Assembly (NCBI RefSeq): GCF_017654505.1
Contig: NC_054536.1
Coordinates: 13,452,794-13,516,793, forward strand
Direction of reading: 5' to 3'
Length of the DNA stretch: 64,000 nt
From: Polyodon spathula
Lineage: Eukaryota > Chordata > Actinopteri > Acipenseriformes > Polyodontidae
The position numbers and the translations under genes are program-made. The notes below the pieces were generated by a model. That model searched no databases. It was not told the DNA's origin and saw only the letters and a list, made by a program, of their open reading frames with translations. Shown piece by piece: positions 1 through 11,937 of this stretch (position 1 is the first letter of the stretch; each line of letters starts with the position of its first letter).

Positions 1-180
1 TTACTATAAACTCAGGGCTTTTCTGTAACCCTAAATATGCCATTATGTTTTCCAGGTTATCATTATGTTCGGGAGGAGACTGGTTTCATGAACCCTTTGC
101 AGTCCTATGTCAGACTAGGTCTGACATTACAATTTTCCCTTTCCAGTCCGACATCATTAAAAAGATTTCAAGCACAGGTA
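1..180. other. Intronic sequence, no feature seen
   Basis: AT-rich sequence at the window edge. The open frames are short and have no recognisable domain. It lies in the intron after the cadherin exon at 6055-6528. Confidence 0.5.
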
Positions 181-505
181 TCTACCTTTCAATGGCCGAG
201 TGAGACTGATAGGAGCTGAGAGAGAGAAGCCAAAAAAAAAAAGGGGGGGTGCAGATCTGAGCAATACACATAGTCCCTGCACCACAGATATAACACAGAC
301 ATAAACAAGGAAGACATTTTCAGAGCTTTTTGAGATGTTACAGTAATAGTATAATGACTTGGATTGCATTATTGAGGAGTTTGGTGATAAAACGAGTGAT
401 CAGGAGATGATTTATTAGTATGCATGACTATGAAGAGGTATGTGACAAATACAGCGAACAAGGTGTGGGGCTTGGCTGGAGATGCAGTACTGAGTGTCCA
501 GACGG
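181..505 (+). repeat. Dispersed repeat, copy A (unclassified)
   Basis: This stretch aligns by eye with 42305-42575 in the same orientation. Both share a block running from 'gagatgtta' through 'atgacttgga' and 'cattattgaggagtttggtg' to 'gcttggctgg', with scattered substitutions and indels. The paired copies show it is an interspersed repeat. I could not place the family. No coding potential or clear terminal repeats were found. Confidence 0.7.
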
Positions 506-1368
506 TGGTTCAGTTGTCCTACCTTACAAAACAGTCTTGTTCAGATCAATGGAAAAATCATGAAGTGGCCGAGCAGACCCGAGCAGATGCAAGAGGTTGA
601 CTAAGCCAAGGCTGTGTACTTCAACAGCGATCTTTGTAGCCAAGCAAAATCTGCACTGCGATTCTTAGTAATAGTCCCATCACCCGATTCTTAGTAATAG
701 TCCCATATTTAGTAAAATACATTCACGGGATAGGAGCAATGAGGAAACACCTCTGGGATTAGAACAGAAGGCAGGTGCCTTATTTTGTACTCTGATGGGG
801 AATTAAAGACTAATCTCACACTCAGGGAGTGAGCTAGGCTAATGGTTTTCTCCTCGACTGCAAAGAAGAGTATCCGGAGCTGAGGAGAATGTTGAGGAGA
901 AGCAGGAAGGAGACACAATGGTGGCTGAACAGGACACAGAAAAGTTAAAGAGAGCCAAACCCTTGGGTTGCTGTGATAGCCGAAAGCGAGCTGGGTACCG
1001 AAAAATAATTGACCCTGGGTGGCAAAGCAGGCTTTCCAACAACATTGCACACACATTTCTCCACATTTGGGGAACTGTAATAAATACAGTCAGTTTGCAT
1101 AATTGGGATACTGATAATCAGGATTTTTGTTTAAATGGGATACAACTCTGGGAGATGGTTCTTCCCAATGCTATTTATGTCAGTTGATTGGGACTAAGGT
1201 CATCTCAAATACCTCTCGTTTACTTGGGACAGCCACTTATTCAAGTATTATTTGTGCTTTTCCCGAGGCATCCTGATAAAGTAGCGCTGACTGTACTTCA
1301 CATTTATTTTGTTCTTTCTTAAATAGTGTATGTCTCTATTACAGATCATAAGCTTTGCACACGGGTGC
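506..1368. other. Intron; one short tandem duplication, otherwise nothing
   Basis: The only structure noted is a 22-bp direct duplication ('cgattcttagtaatagtccc' plus 'at') at 659-680 and 685-706, with a 26-bp period. The open frames in 709-1187 on both strands are low-complexity shadows with no domain signature. Confidence 0.5.
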
Positions 1369-1369
1369 A

Positions 1370-1789
1370 TGTGTGTATGGAGGTGAAGGTTTGGTGGCTG
1401 GTGGCCATCTTGGTGAAGAAACAGCTTGCAGCCAAGATGGCCATCGTTTGCACAGCCACCTAGCTAATTGAAAGACTGTTTAACTCATTGTGTGATTGAG
1501 AGTGATTGGAAAAGTGTGAAAACAATCACCCCTGGCCACATGATATAAAACAAACAAATATGTGTTTGAGAGAGTGTGTAGGAGTAAGGAGTGCAGAGCA
1601 TGAGAGAGGAAAGAGAGGGAAAACACTGGGATAGATGTAGCTTGGGTGTTTTGGGCTTTTGTTTATTTTGAATAGTTAGATTTTTGTGTTTATTTCTGAA
1701 TTACTAAAAGTGCTTTAAACTGCAGTATCTGAGTCTGCGTTTGCTATTCCTGCCATTGACCAGCCTTGACTGCCCGCCGCTACACCACA
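1370..1789 (+). repeat. LTR-like segment (possible solo LTR)
   Basis: Starts with TGTGTG and ends with CCACA. A TATA-like box ('tgatataaaa') lies at 1541-1550, followed by a purine-rich stretch that would fit an R/U5 region. An inverted pair at 1400-1413 and 1432-1445 lies in the putative U3. No target-site duplication could be fixed, so LTR identity is an inference from layout only. Confidence 0.33.
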
Positions 1790-4421
1790 GTGTCAAATTC
1801 AAACAAGCAAAACATATTCCACACTGACACTTATGGTACACTATAGTTTCTTTACATGCTAGGTATCCTGTAGGAACAAAAAACCTGCATTAGCGATGCA
1901 GGTTAGTAAGTGCATTTTATTTGGATAAAAATGTTGGAAGTTTTCATAGTGTGTTTTTGCCTTCTGCTGTTTCACATCGAAGATGTGATAAATAATTTAT
2001 TCAGTTTGATTCTTCAGTAGATTTTATATATGAATACAAATAACAAAACAATTGTTATTCTTTTGAAAAAGATATTTCAGTAATACATATATAGCACAAG
2101 AGACAGCAATTGTAAGTTGTGTGTTTGTTGTACCATTTTAAACTCTAACAGAAGCATGATCACACTTTTGTTGCAAGAGGTACCTAATTTTTTTCAATTT
2201 TTTTTTTTATAAGTGATGACCATACAGTATTCATTTTGTGATGTGGAAGTGTATATTTAAAAGATGATATTAAAAATAAAAAGATATAATAAAAAATTTA
2301 AAAAAAAACATGATCTTGCCTAATAGCAAGATCATTGAAATCATTGGAATGATATTGAGATATCGAGTTGGATTAAAAATAAATCCCAACATTTCTTTTG
2401 AACAGAAAACAAGATGAGAGATTTAGAATATAGCATTCAGGCTTTTGAGGATAATTTGTAATTGCCTTGGTATCAAAACTGGAACAAAGCAGTGCAGTAA
2501 AGCAGAAACCTAGTCATTTAGCACTCGCGGGGAGGGTCACACATTAATGTAAACAGGATAATCCAACTAAATCCAGATTTGTTCTGCTACACTGGCCTGC
2601 ATCATTGCAAGTTAAATTTGTTGTACGTGATTATAGCAAGAACTTACATCTGGATTCCAGTGGGCAATGTTAGCTACGGCAACAGTAAGAAAAAAACTTA
2701 CCAAAATGTAAAAAGTCTGTGAAATGAACTAGAACAAATATTTATTGGCAGAAACAATCCCACAAGAAGAAAAGTTTATTTTATAGTCAGAATGTTGAAT
2801 ACATATTCCCCAAAAAGCATTTATTTGATTTTGTAATTTATCACATTCTACCAATTATGAGATTCCACATTAAAATGATCCACTTCAAGATAAAATTGTG
2901 CAAGCTCCTTGGGATGTTTTTAAAAGATCCAGGACATAGCAGCATGTGATGTGGCATTTTAACAGGTAAATCGTGTTAAAAAAGAGTAAACTAAGATTGT
3001 ATTACACTATATGTGGGGATTAGTTATAGAATAAGATCATATTACATCATGTTATATTGTACACATGGTCAATATCTTCAAAAGTCCAAAGTCAAAGAGG
3101 TATCCACTGAGACATCTGTCAAACATTTTAAGCTTTCCATTGAGCACTTATCTATGTTATATTTTTCCTGAAAGAGATTCCAAAGTTATATAATGCTTTT
3201 ACATTCCACCTTCACTTGAAAGGAGCTGTCATCAACCCCCATGTCAGTGTTACTATGTGTTAGTTATTTATCTGTGATATAAACACCTTATACTTACCTT
3301 ATATGTATATTTCTAATATGGCTACTGGTATTTTTATGGCCTTGAATTTACATCAATGTATATGCATGGGGTACAAGTGGTTAAAATTAGTACAGTATTT
3401 TTTCCCCTCTTACAAATCTTTACCTCCATAAATCAATGACATTTCAAAAATATTAAGTAATTGCTGAATTTATTGGATGCCATTTAAAAACAGGCTTTTT
3501 ATGGAGGATAAGGTTATGATAAAAGGGTACTCCGATTTAGATTAGAAGAGGAGGGGACTAATTAAACCTGCTGGATGATATAGAACTGTAATGTGAACAT
3601 TAGTAAAGTACACTGCCTGAAAGTTTCTTCTTGGACTAACTAATTATGTAACTACATAAATAAGCAGGGGGAACTTTACTACATGGCTTTTTAACAAAAG
3701 CCTAGGAATGGCACTCATACAGAGTTAATCAGTTTTGCACTCCATAGATATGTATTGTATTTGTTCAGACAAGGTAGTGGTGTATAGCAGATTTTTATGT
3801 GTATGGAAATGGATAGATTGGGATTGAGATTTACTCAGGTACCACAGTTACAAACCTGTGTATACATGTAGCATGGGTATGTGACATCTAAAGGTTCCGT
3901 TATCACATTTCTGATGTGCACATGTTTTTAATTTATTAAGTTTTTATTATGGTGTGTTCTTATATACAGTCAAGACGACAACTCAATGGCTGCTTATTGC
4001 ATCTCCAACCTTAAAAATGCACAATTACACATATTTTCCAAATACCAATTTTAGAAAGTGATACTTGGTGTATGTACGAGGAAAATATAGCCACTTGGCA
4101 AAATGCAATCTGTTGCCCTTAAACAGTGCACATAACTTGTGGAAAAGATATAGACACAGAAAATATCTTTCCCCAAAAAAAGCCACTGCTTGCAAAGCAA
4201 ATTAAAGGATGATTATTAGTTCTTTTACAGGCATATAGATTAAATGTTGTCTGTGTTCTTTGTTAACTAAAGAAAACTTTTTCAACACCAAGAGTAGCTG
4301 TTGAAAAATATCTATATTTTGTTAAGATAAAAGCCTGGTCTTCTTACAGGACAAGATACTATTGCTTTTGTTTATAATAAAATGTACAATACAATAGTAA
4401 CTTATATTTTAAGAATAACTA

Positions 4422-4461
<40 letters not shown>

Positions 4462-6048
4462 GATACTGCCTTGTAGTATTGCACCATGACAGTAGGGAGG
4501 GAAGGGTCTAGTCGTCAGTACAGAAAAGCATGGGGCAATGTCTCTCTTACAACAGGATTCAGTAAATATACTGTGCCCAGCAGAGTAAAGCCGGGTCCAC
4601 ACCTGAGCAATCAGTTGCTCAACCCAATTGCAACCCAGCATAAGACTATATTAGTCACTTAAAAAGCAACAAGCCACAGCAGCCTCAGCTCTACAAATTG
4701 TTCGAAGAAATGTTCTTGCGTCTTTTAATTTGCTTTCCATAACATCAAACCAGACTATTCATATTAGGGCAGCTCTGTTATGATTTTATTAGGAGTTTCT
4801 GATGTCCTCTGAACAAATCCTAGAAATTTTTCAATGAAATATCTAGAATGTTCTATAGAAAAAAAAAAAAAAAAAAAAAAAAAACTGCAGTACAGACTTT
4901 TTGTTATTTTTAGAAATCTATAGAAGATAATAATTATAATACTAAAACAACCCAAACACACACTAAGCATTTGAACCAGATATGCGGACATATTTTGCCC
5001 TGTCACGTAATAGTGTGAGGGTAAATATTATTCAAAATGCCAGACACCTATGACTTTCAAGGGGTATTCAAAAAAATAAAAAGACAGAAACAAATCAATT
5101 GCCACCTCTTGAAAAGGAATTAAAACAAGGCATTATATGACAGGAACACAAAAACAGAGCACTGGTAATGTTACAAAATGAAAAAAAAAAACATGTAAAG
5201 GTTCATTAAGAAACTTGGTTTTATGTTCATATTGGTGCTTTTATTTATTCTATTTTTTTCTGAAGAATTAATTTAATTATGTACTAATGTATTCATTAGA
5301 GTTGAACTGCGTTTATAAAACTATATGTTGCATATACAGATTAAATCACTCTAAAAAGCACAGAAAGTACATGTTATATCGGATTATTTCCCCAGCTCAC
5401 CCATTACTTTCTTTGCTCATTGTAGTTTATGTCAAATGATAATAATGGAATTATATGTAATTATATGTATGTTACTACTATCATTACACCTAATTATGCT
5501 TAGATAACTCACTGTAACACAATGCTACCCCTTTTAAAATTATACTGGAATTATATATTAAACTTTCTACTTCACAGCTCCCATTTTCTTATCATTAAGT
5601 GATACAGTACTTATCCACTGGAAGTAATTATTCAGTGAATGGACTTTATACAATTAGAAAAAGGGTCTTTACACAGGAAAGTAGTTTCATGTGTGTCTAT
5701 AAGGCTAACGCTGCACTCTCTCTGGGCAGTCAAGAACAGTAACTTGGCACAAAAAGGGTTTAAACCACTTTTCCACTACAAAGGGTTGCTTCAGCAGAGG
5801 TTGTCCACTGGGAACTCTCTGTGCTGGGATTTGGATTTGACTAATTCTTGTCCAGAAAGATTAAAAATTAGGTAACACTATCTGGACCATGTACAAAAAT
5901 ACTGAATATTTCCAAAAAACATTTATAAAAAAACAAATAAAAACCTAGACAATGTATCACAAGTACATCTTTGTGGTTGCACATACCATAAAAAACATTT
6001 TCATATGTCAATTATTACTGTCTAACATGAACTAAGTAAACATGAAAG
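1790..6048. other. CDH18 intron, no gene seen
   Basis: AT-rich intronic sequence downstream (in transcript sense) of the cadherin exon. It holds an (ATT)n microsatellite at about 4425-4462, a poly(A) run at 4860-4884, and many short AT-rich tracts. The phrase 'gccgggtccacacctgag' near 4590 resembles the end of a DNA transposon, but no partner end was found. Open frames here are microsatellite or low-complexity translations. Confidence 0.55.
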
Positions 6049-6054
6049 CATTAC
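6049..6054 (-). promoter_or_regulatory. CDH18: Splice donor of the cadherin exon
   Basis: Reading the minus strand, the exon ends GGAAAG and the intron begins GTAATG. The junction falls directly after the codon for the Lys of Q-Y-V-G-K, so the intron is phase 0. Past this point the reading frame loses its similarity to cadherins. Confidence 0.85.
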
Positions 6055-6282
6055 CTTTCCTACATACTGAGGCTCCGTTCCTATGTGCTCTTCTAAAACA
6101 AAGAACTGATTCCAGACCCATCCTCGCTTTGGCCGATGGTGCACCTCAGTCTCCCCTTCTATGTGCTTGGTTTGATTTTTAGTCACTTTCATTGAACTAT
6201 GATGAGATGTCCCATAGCACCTCTGAACAAAGCAGAGGCAGACCAAGACAGGGCAAAGGCAGGATGTGGTCGTAATTCTCAT
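6055..6282 (-). CDS. CDH18: Cadherin-18, first coding exon (partial gene)
   Basis: Encodes the first 76 residues of a type II classical cadherin, a calcium-dependent homophilic adhesion protein of the plasma membrane. Residues 1-24 form a signal peptide with a hydrophobic Cys/Leu/Val core. Residues 25-53 are a short prosegment with an N-Q-T glycosylation sequon at 36-38 and a furin-type R-P-K-R at 50-53. The mature protein starts G-W-V-W-N-Q-F-F, with the paired Trp residues that swap between EC1 domains in type II cadherins. The signal peptide and prosegment match my recollection of mammalian cadherin-18 much better than cadherin-12, -6, -8 or -11. The start sits in an ACCATGA context, just upstream of the signal peptide. 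The exon ends cleanly at a donor after Lys76. The remaining exons, encoding EC1-EC5, the membrane span and the catenin-binding tail, lie outside the window to the left. No frame defect is seen. Confidence 0.92.
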
Positions 6283-6528
6283 GGTAGAAAACTTGCTTGA
6301 AAATGTCGCTCTACCTTTGTAACGATAATCCTTTCACAGCTCAGTGCCAGCAGTGCTAAATCCAAATTAGGAGGCCAGTCCAAAGAGTTCTTTTAAGGTC
6401 CATGGTTTAACTGCCCATTAGGGGAAATGTCAAGCTTCATTTACATCATGGAAAGACAGGAATAATCTTCAAGTGATTTTATTTCCGGAGAGCTTTACAG
6501 CAGATCAAGACAACTGACCATATTGTTT
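6283..6528 (-). other. CDH18: 5' untranslated part of the CDH18 exon, with several uORFs
   Basis: Sequence between the acceptor at 6529-6530 and the cadherin ATG. Reading the minus strand, it has several upstream ATGs, each followed by an early stop. These include short peptides beginning M-V-S-C-L, M-K-L-D-I and M-D-L-K-R, plus a minimal ATG-ATG-TAA. All stop before or out of frame with the cadherin start, so they could limit translation. Because an acceptor lies upstream, at least one more 5' non-coding exon must exist. Confidence 0.75.
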
Positions 6529-6557
6529 CTGTTGGAAAAGAAAGAGAAGAAAATTCC
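6529..6557 (-). promoter_or_regulatory. CDH18: Splice acceptor and polypyrimidine tract
   Basis: On the minus strand a long pyrimidine-rich run ('cttctctttcttttccaac') leads to AG at 6530-6529, a near-ideal acceptor. It defines the 5' edge of the cadherin exon and implies a spliced leader from further upstream. Confidence 0.8.
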
Positions 6558-7936
6558 ATCAGCTGAAAGAGTATGTATTAGGAATCTTTCACAGTATAAT
6601 CCTGGACATTCATGAAGAAACAGGAGCGACAATGCTGGACTTGTTATGTGATATTGCATTCTGTCCTGTATAGAACTGAATATTAAAAAAATGAATTATA
6701 TGTAAATCATATTTAAAGTTCATGTATGAGATTTAGTCTTGCTTCATTATACTGGATATTGTTTGGTTTATTATACATATATGTTGTGACAAACATGTTC
6801 TGCACAATAAATAAACCTAAAGGTTAATACTAATTATAATATATGTATGTATTTGTATATTGTGATCTTAGTTTCAGAATACTATACTTCATACAGCTGA
6901 GAACAATAGATCAGTAAACTTATTTAGGATTCTGTTCCCATTCTACTCTAAAATAGGAAACAACCATCCAGCAAACTGAGATTCTGGGATAATTGAAATA
7001 ATTACATTTGGGAAGAGAAGATATTATGTTCACAAATATATGTATCCGTATTCAGAAAACTAAGTATCCATGAGGATACATTTACACAGTACCATATGTG
7101 TGGACTTGCAGCTACTGTTCATTGTTTGAAATTGGTATCTTCCCTCTTGCTATATATGTTAAATTACCTCATGTGAGGACCTGACATTTTGTATGACTCA
7201 TTTATTTTGTCTAATAAAATATATCACAGATACAAATGTCAAGAAAGAACATTGTATGTTAGAACCTGATTTTTAAGCCACTTTCAGTCAAGTTAAAAGT
7301 AAAGTACAATCTGAAAAAGTGCTAACCAAGGTTTTTAAATTAATTGTCTTGCTTTCTGTTGGTCTTTTGGTTCTTTTCATGTATTGAAATAATGACATAT
7401 TGTTTTTTTCTCAAAAGGTCTCTAGTCAAAAGGTTTGTCTGAAAATGTTCACAAGAATCAATCACGTGAAACGACTAGTCCACAATCCATTAATAGTTTT
7501 TATCCCTTCGTACTGGTAATAAATGTCAAGTTACAAGTAAAGCGTGGTGTCGAAATAAAAAAAAAAAATTTAGAGGCAGTATGCATCTATTTTATATAGA
7601 GAAAATCCAGAAGCAAGACTGTTTGTCGAATTCAGTGAAGATGTCAAGTTATCTACCAGTCGAGTTAACTGAGGTTGACGGTGTGTGTATATACACATAC
7701 ACACACATACACTGTTAACCATAGCAACGACAAAAAGGACAACATAGTCTGTTAAACAAAACATATGTAGCCTATTATTAAGTTAATTGGTATGATGTGT
7801 GTATGTACTGTGTATTATGTACATGTTTTGAAAATCAATTGCATCTCTGAGGTGTATCTCCCACTCACGACTGTTGTCTTCTTTGACATTTTTAGCTTTT
7901 AGCAGGTACCATTCTGCCCTTTCTGTAGAGCCGCGG
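6558..7936. other. Upstream intron, no gene seen
   Basis: AT-rich sequence with a short alternating TG/CA stretch at 7681-7713. No domain-bearing frame, repeat pair or terminal repeat was recognised. Confidence 0.5.
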
Positions 7937-8022
7937 TGATGGCACAATGGTAATGTAGCTACTTTGTAATGTATAGCCCACTCTATTGTGCTTGGTATGA
8001 ATCCTGTCTCACTCTCTTTTTT
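7937..8022 (+). repeat. tRNA-derived SINE-like fragment
   Basis: An A-box-like TGGCACAATGG at 7940-7950 and a B-box-like GGTATGAATCC at 7994-8004 are spaced as in a tRNA-derived RNA polymerase III promoter. A T-run follows at about 8018. The cloverleaf is too degenerate for a functional tRNA. A chance match cannot be excluded. Confidence 0.42.
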
Positions 8023-8040
8023 ATACATATCATTTTAGCA

Positions 8041-9300
8041 CAGGCATACATCAAAAGAGAACAAATTTGCTTTTTCATAAATTAGGAAATGTAAGATTCA
8101 AGCGTGTATTGCCTATTTTAAAACTATATTTATTGAAAAAAATAGATATAGATATAGACAGAGAGATAATAATGTATGGGTCGGAATATATTGCCACACA
8201 ATAATGTTTCTTGAGCTGGGTTTGAGCTGTAATGCACGAGTGGCGCAGCCAACATTATAGCACTACTAAAGGATATTGTTGGTTACATCTTGTTTTCATT
8301 TTAATGGCCCTATTGTGTGCATGAAACTATGCATGCATCCGTGAAATTAAAGGAAAAGCTAACTGATAAAGCCTTCTTAACTGGCTATTTTAAAAATGCT
8401 CACCACCCACTTCAAAGCTATAGTATAGCAGAACTATCACCACAACATTTTACAGTTAGAGGGGGATAGTTAAGTGAGGATTGAATACCTAACATAGTGC
8501 AAATGATTAAACAGTGCTGTCTGAAAAGGTAAAATCATGATGTAATATTCGGCGATAAAGCTATTGCTATGCCACAACATGCTATTGCCATCTTCTTAAA
8601 ATAGGATTTGCTCACAACAGGAGCATACTATCCACAAAACACATAAACTAAGCACAAAACAGTTTATAGACATCCAGTATACTTCACTGCATTAACAATC
8701 AAGCTGATTACAAGTGAACAGTTTTCACAAATGCCTTTGGTCCTTGATTATGACTATTAAATTAAGAGGACCTCCTGGTTACAAGCCCCTTTCTGAAGCT
8801 ACTATAAATAACAAAAAGCCCTTTGTAAAGCACATAAATATGTTTTTTCATCCTTTACACTTTTGATATCTTCATGTTTGGCAGTCAGATAGCCGATTGC
8901 TTTAAGCAGAGACTTTTCTGTCCTTTACCAAGAAGATGCAATTTAGTGTACACTAGCCTTAAGTAGCATCTATCATGGGTACCTACAAAAGAAAGAAAAA
9001 AAAAAAAGTCACGTTTGTATCACAAAATGTATAAAATTAGCATAGTTGTATTATTGCTGTGGGCTACCGACAGCACTGGGCTTGAGTGACCATCTATAGA
9101 GTTGAACTAACATCTCTTAAACCTAACTCATTGAGCAAGATTTATTTTAGAAGAATGAAAACATGAAAAAGAAAAAGAAAAAAGTTGTTGTCATGAATTT
9201 GTTCAGATTTGCTGAAAGGATCAGATGTGCTGAAGCTACGGTTCTGTAGGAAAACTTGGATATATGTTATATGTATGTGTATAATAGGTCTATAATAAAT
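8041..9300. other. Intron with a SINE-head remnant
   Basis: Mostly featureless. The stretch 8769-8793 ('cctcctggttacaagccc' and flanks) matches the tRNA-like head region of the SINE copies at 29955-30198 and 36210-36459, so it may be a short relic of the same family. A poly(A) run lies near 8996-9006. Confidence 0.4.
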
Positions 9301-9301
9301 A

Positions 9302-9317
9302 AATAAATAATAAATAA

Positions 9318-9373
<56 letters not shown>

Positions 9374-9395
9374 TATATATATATATATATATATA
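9302..9395. repeat. (TA)n microsatellite
   Basis: A long alternating TA array with an AAAT-type leader, interrupted once by a G near 9371. Confidence 0.95.
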
Positions 9396-11505
9396 AAACA
9401 TGTTCAACAAATAATACAAGATGATTAAAAGATGAGAATTATTTTAATTTTTCCATGGTAACCTCGCCATAGTCTTGAATAGTGCTCCATAGTCACGTAG
9501 AAAAAGACTGCTGGGACTATATATGGAGCTACCAGTTTCAGACTCTCAAAATCATTGACACCCAATGGGAAAAAAGACATTTTCCCATTTCCCGAAACAG
9601 TTGATTGGACTGGTTAAGCTGGGTGTAGATTCTTAAAGGTATCAAACATCTGTAGACTCAAAACTCAAGTTTGAACAAAAATACTTTAAATGATGATTTG
9701 ATTATGTACTACTGTATACACCTATAATTTTACTTTTATTAGGACTTGTACAGCAAGTCAGACTTTTTTCAATATCATTTTACAGATACACTCAAACAGT
9801 AATACCATTCATTTGTTAATGATCACTTGCCCACAAATCCAGCTTAATGTCAATAGAGTTTAAAAATGTGTGCATATGGTAATTTCTGAGTGGTGTAATT
9901 ATCAGGCTTTATCCACTTAAAAATATAAAATGTACATATCTCTTTCAGCTTCATACCAGGGTTAATCACCTTGACATCAGTCAATAGATTATTGCTAACA
10001 ATTAATCGCCCTCAGTCAAATATATTTTGCATATTAAAAGCAAACTTGTTGAAGAGGTTACCACATTACTATACAACACATATAAACTACATTTTGTAAA
10101 TTAACATGTCTACATAATTTATTCAACCCCTTTAAACAGATACATTGCATTACATTGTAAAAATGAGTGAACGTGTTATAAATGGTAACATGTCTGTGCA
10201 AGTAATAGTCTCCTTTTACTCTTTACCCTAAAAAACCTTGTGAACTGATGCAATTGAATCAAATATTTACTGGTTTCATGTTGTATACTCAGCAGGTTCA
10301 ATAAATAAGACAGCAACACAGGTTTACAACAATCTGGTTAATTTTCACTCCTTTTTGCACCGTAATGTAAGGTACAACTAGGTTTCCACGAGTGTTTGAG
10401 AGCTTACATAACTTATGTGCACATGCTAATTTTGAACCAGCATGACCATCTAAAAACTAATAAGTTACCATCTGACCAGGACATACCAGTGCTGGCCATT
10501 GCTGGAATTTACAACATGGCATTGATACTGTGTATGCAGTTCTAACCTTCACAATGGTTCAGTGACTCTTCTTCTCTACAATTACTATGTAGCAGCTTAT
10601 ACAGAGACGCTTTCTGTATGATAGTGTTATCAATAGAACTGTGCTTGAAATGCTTCTCTAAAATGCCTACCACTTCCATACTTCATTGATTGAGTTCAAT
10701 AAAGCCTTTGTGTTTGTAAGCAACGACGCTCATACAGATAAATGAGCACAGCACCCATTCATTTGTTATGTTCTTGGTCCAAGGAATTGAATTTGTAGCA
10801 AGCTATTGAAAGTATGCTAGATTTTTTATTTTATATATCATCCAACCTACTGAAGTAGTGTTGTATATTGGATGTCTATAAGCCTTCATTTACCGTTTTA
10901 GGAAGAATAACATTTTGCAACAACCAGCCGACTAAATTACTATAATGTGTCAAAAATAATAATGCTGTCATTTTAATAAAAATAACTGATTAACAATGTC
11001 AATTTTATCTTTTATGAAAAATGTCATCCCTAGTACATACAAAAATACATTTCCCTGAAAATTATACTAATAAATAATGAAACGAAAATCTAACCTACTC
11101 AGCTATAGAATACATGTTCAAAGCAGGTACACAGAAACAATGACTTGTTCATTTTTACTTCAAATCAGTGATGTGCACTTTGGAAGTGTTGACTAATCAC
11201 AATTATGTATATAATTGGATGAACTTGTAGTGATGGCTTTCTGCATGAAGTACTAATGATATTAATTGTAAGTTTTACATTGTGTATGTGTGTCTTTTAT
11301 AGTTAAGTTCTTTTTAATCATTGTTTAAATTGTGTGTGAATGTGTTATTATAGTCATTTTAATGTGCTTACTAATTCAGTTGCTTTAATATGCTTTTATA
11401 TTAAGGTTCTATACAGTATTGTGTAAGCTTTGAGTTCTTTCATTTCCCATTGGCAAAACCAGCTATGTTCAGTTTTGCATAGCCTAACACAACTAAAAGT
11501 CACAG
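9396..11505. other. Intron, nothing recognised
   Basis: AT-rich, apparently unique sequence. No frame longer than background, no repeat pair and no terminal repeats were seen. Confidence 0.5.
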
Positions 11506-11937
11506 GTGGGTGTCTGAGCTAATCGCCAAAAGGCAGGAGATTAGTAGAGATAGTGTGAGATGGGGGAGGGGAACTGAAAGACAAGGTGGATGCGCCCTGG
11601 TAGGTACAGTGTGGTATGCAGCCCCCCCCCCCAGAGGGAATGTGCAATGATAGAGTGGAAACCCCTATCATTGGACAGAAGTAAAACAAATGAGTGGAGT
11701 CAACAGTTGGTATAAATACCCAAAATGATAAAGTGTTGTCAGTCTTTTCATCTCTTTCGAATTGACTCCATGGATATCCGTGCTTTCTGATACAAACGTA
11801 TGCACTGAGCTGTACTGAGGCCTTGTCCGAAGTCAGTTTAAATCTTGCGCTTATATGATTGTATTGGAGGTATACCTTTCTTGTATATAAAGTGTTTTTT
11901 GAATCAAAAACCATTTGTCAAATTAATTGTTTTCACT
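11506..11937 (+). repeat. LTR-like segment with a TATA box
   Basis: Starts near TGTCTGAGCT and ends near TTCACTACA. A good TATA box ('tataaata') lies at 11711-11718, followed by a denser, less AT-rich stretch that would fit an R/U5. The 131-residue frame on the opposite strand has no domain and is probably a shadow. No target duplication was found, so a retroviral-type LTR is only one reading. Confidence 0.33.

Noticed and set aside
7937..8022. Functional tRNA gene
   Set aside because: A and B boxes are present, but acceptor and anticodon stems do not pair; treated as a SINE-like relic.
11519..11914. 131-residue minus-strand frame
   Set aside because: It lies across an LTR-like segment, has no domain, and its length is compatible with chance in a less AT-rich stretch.
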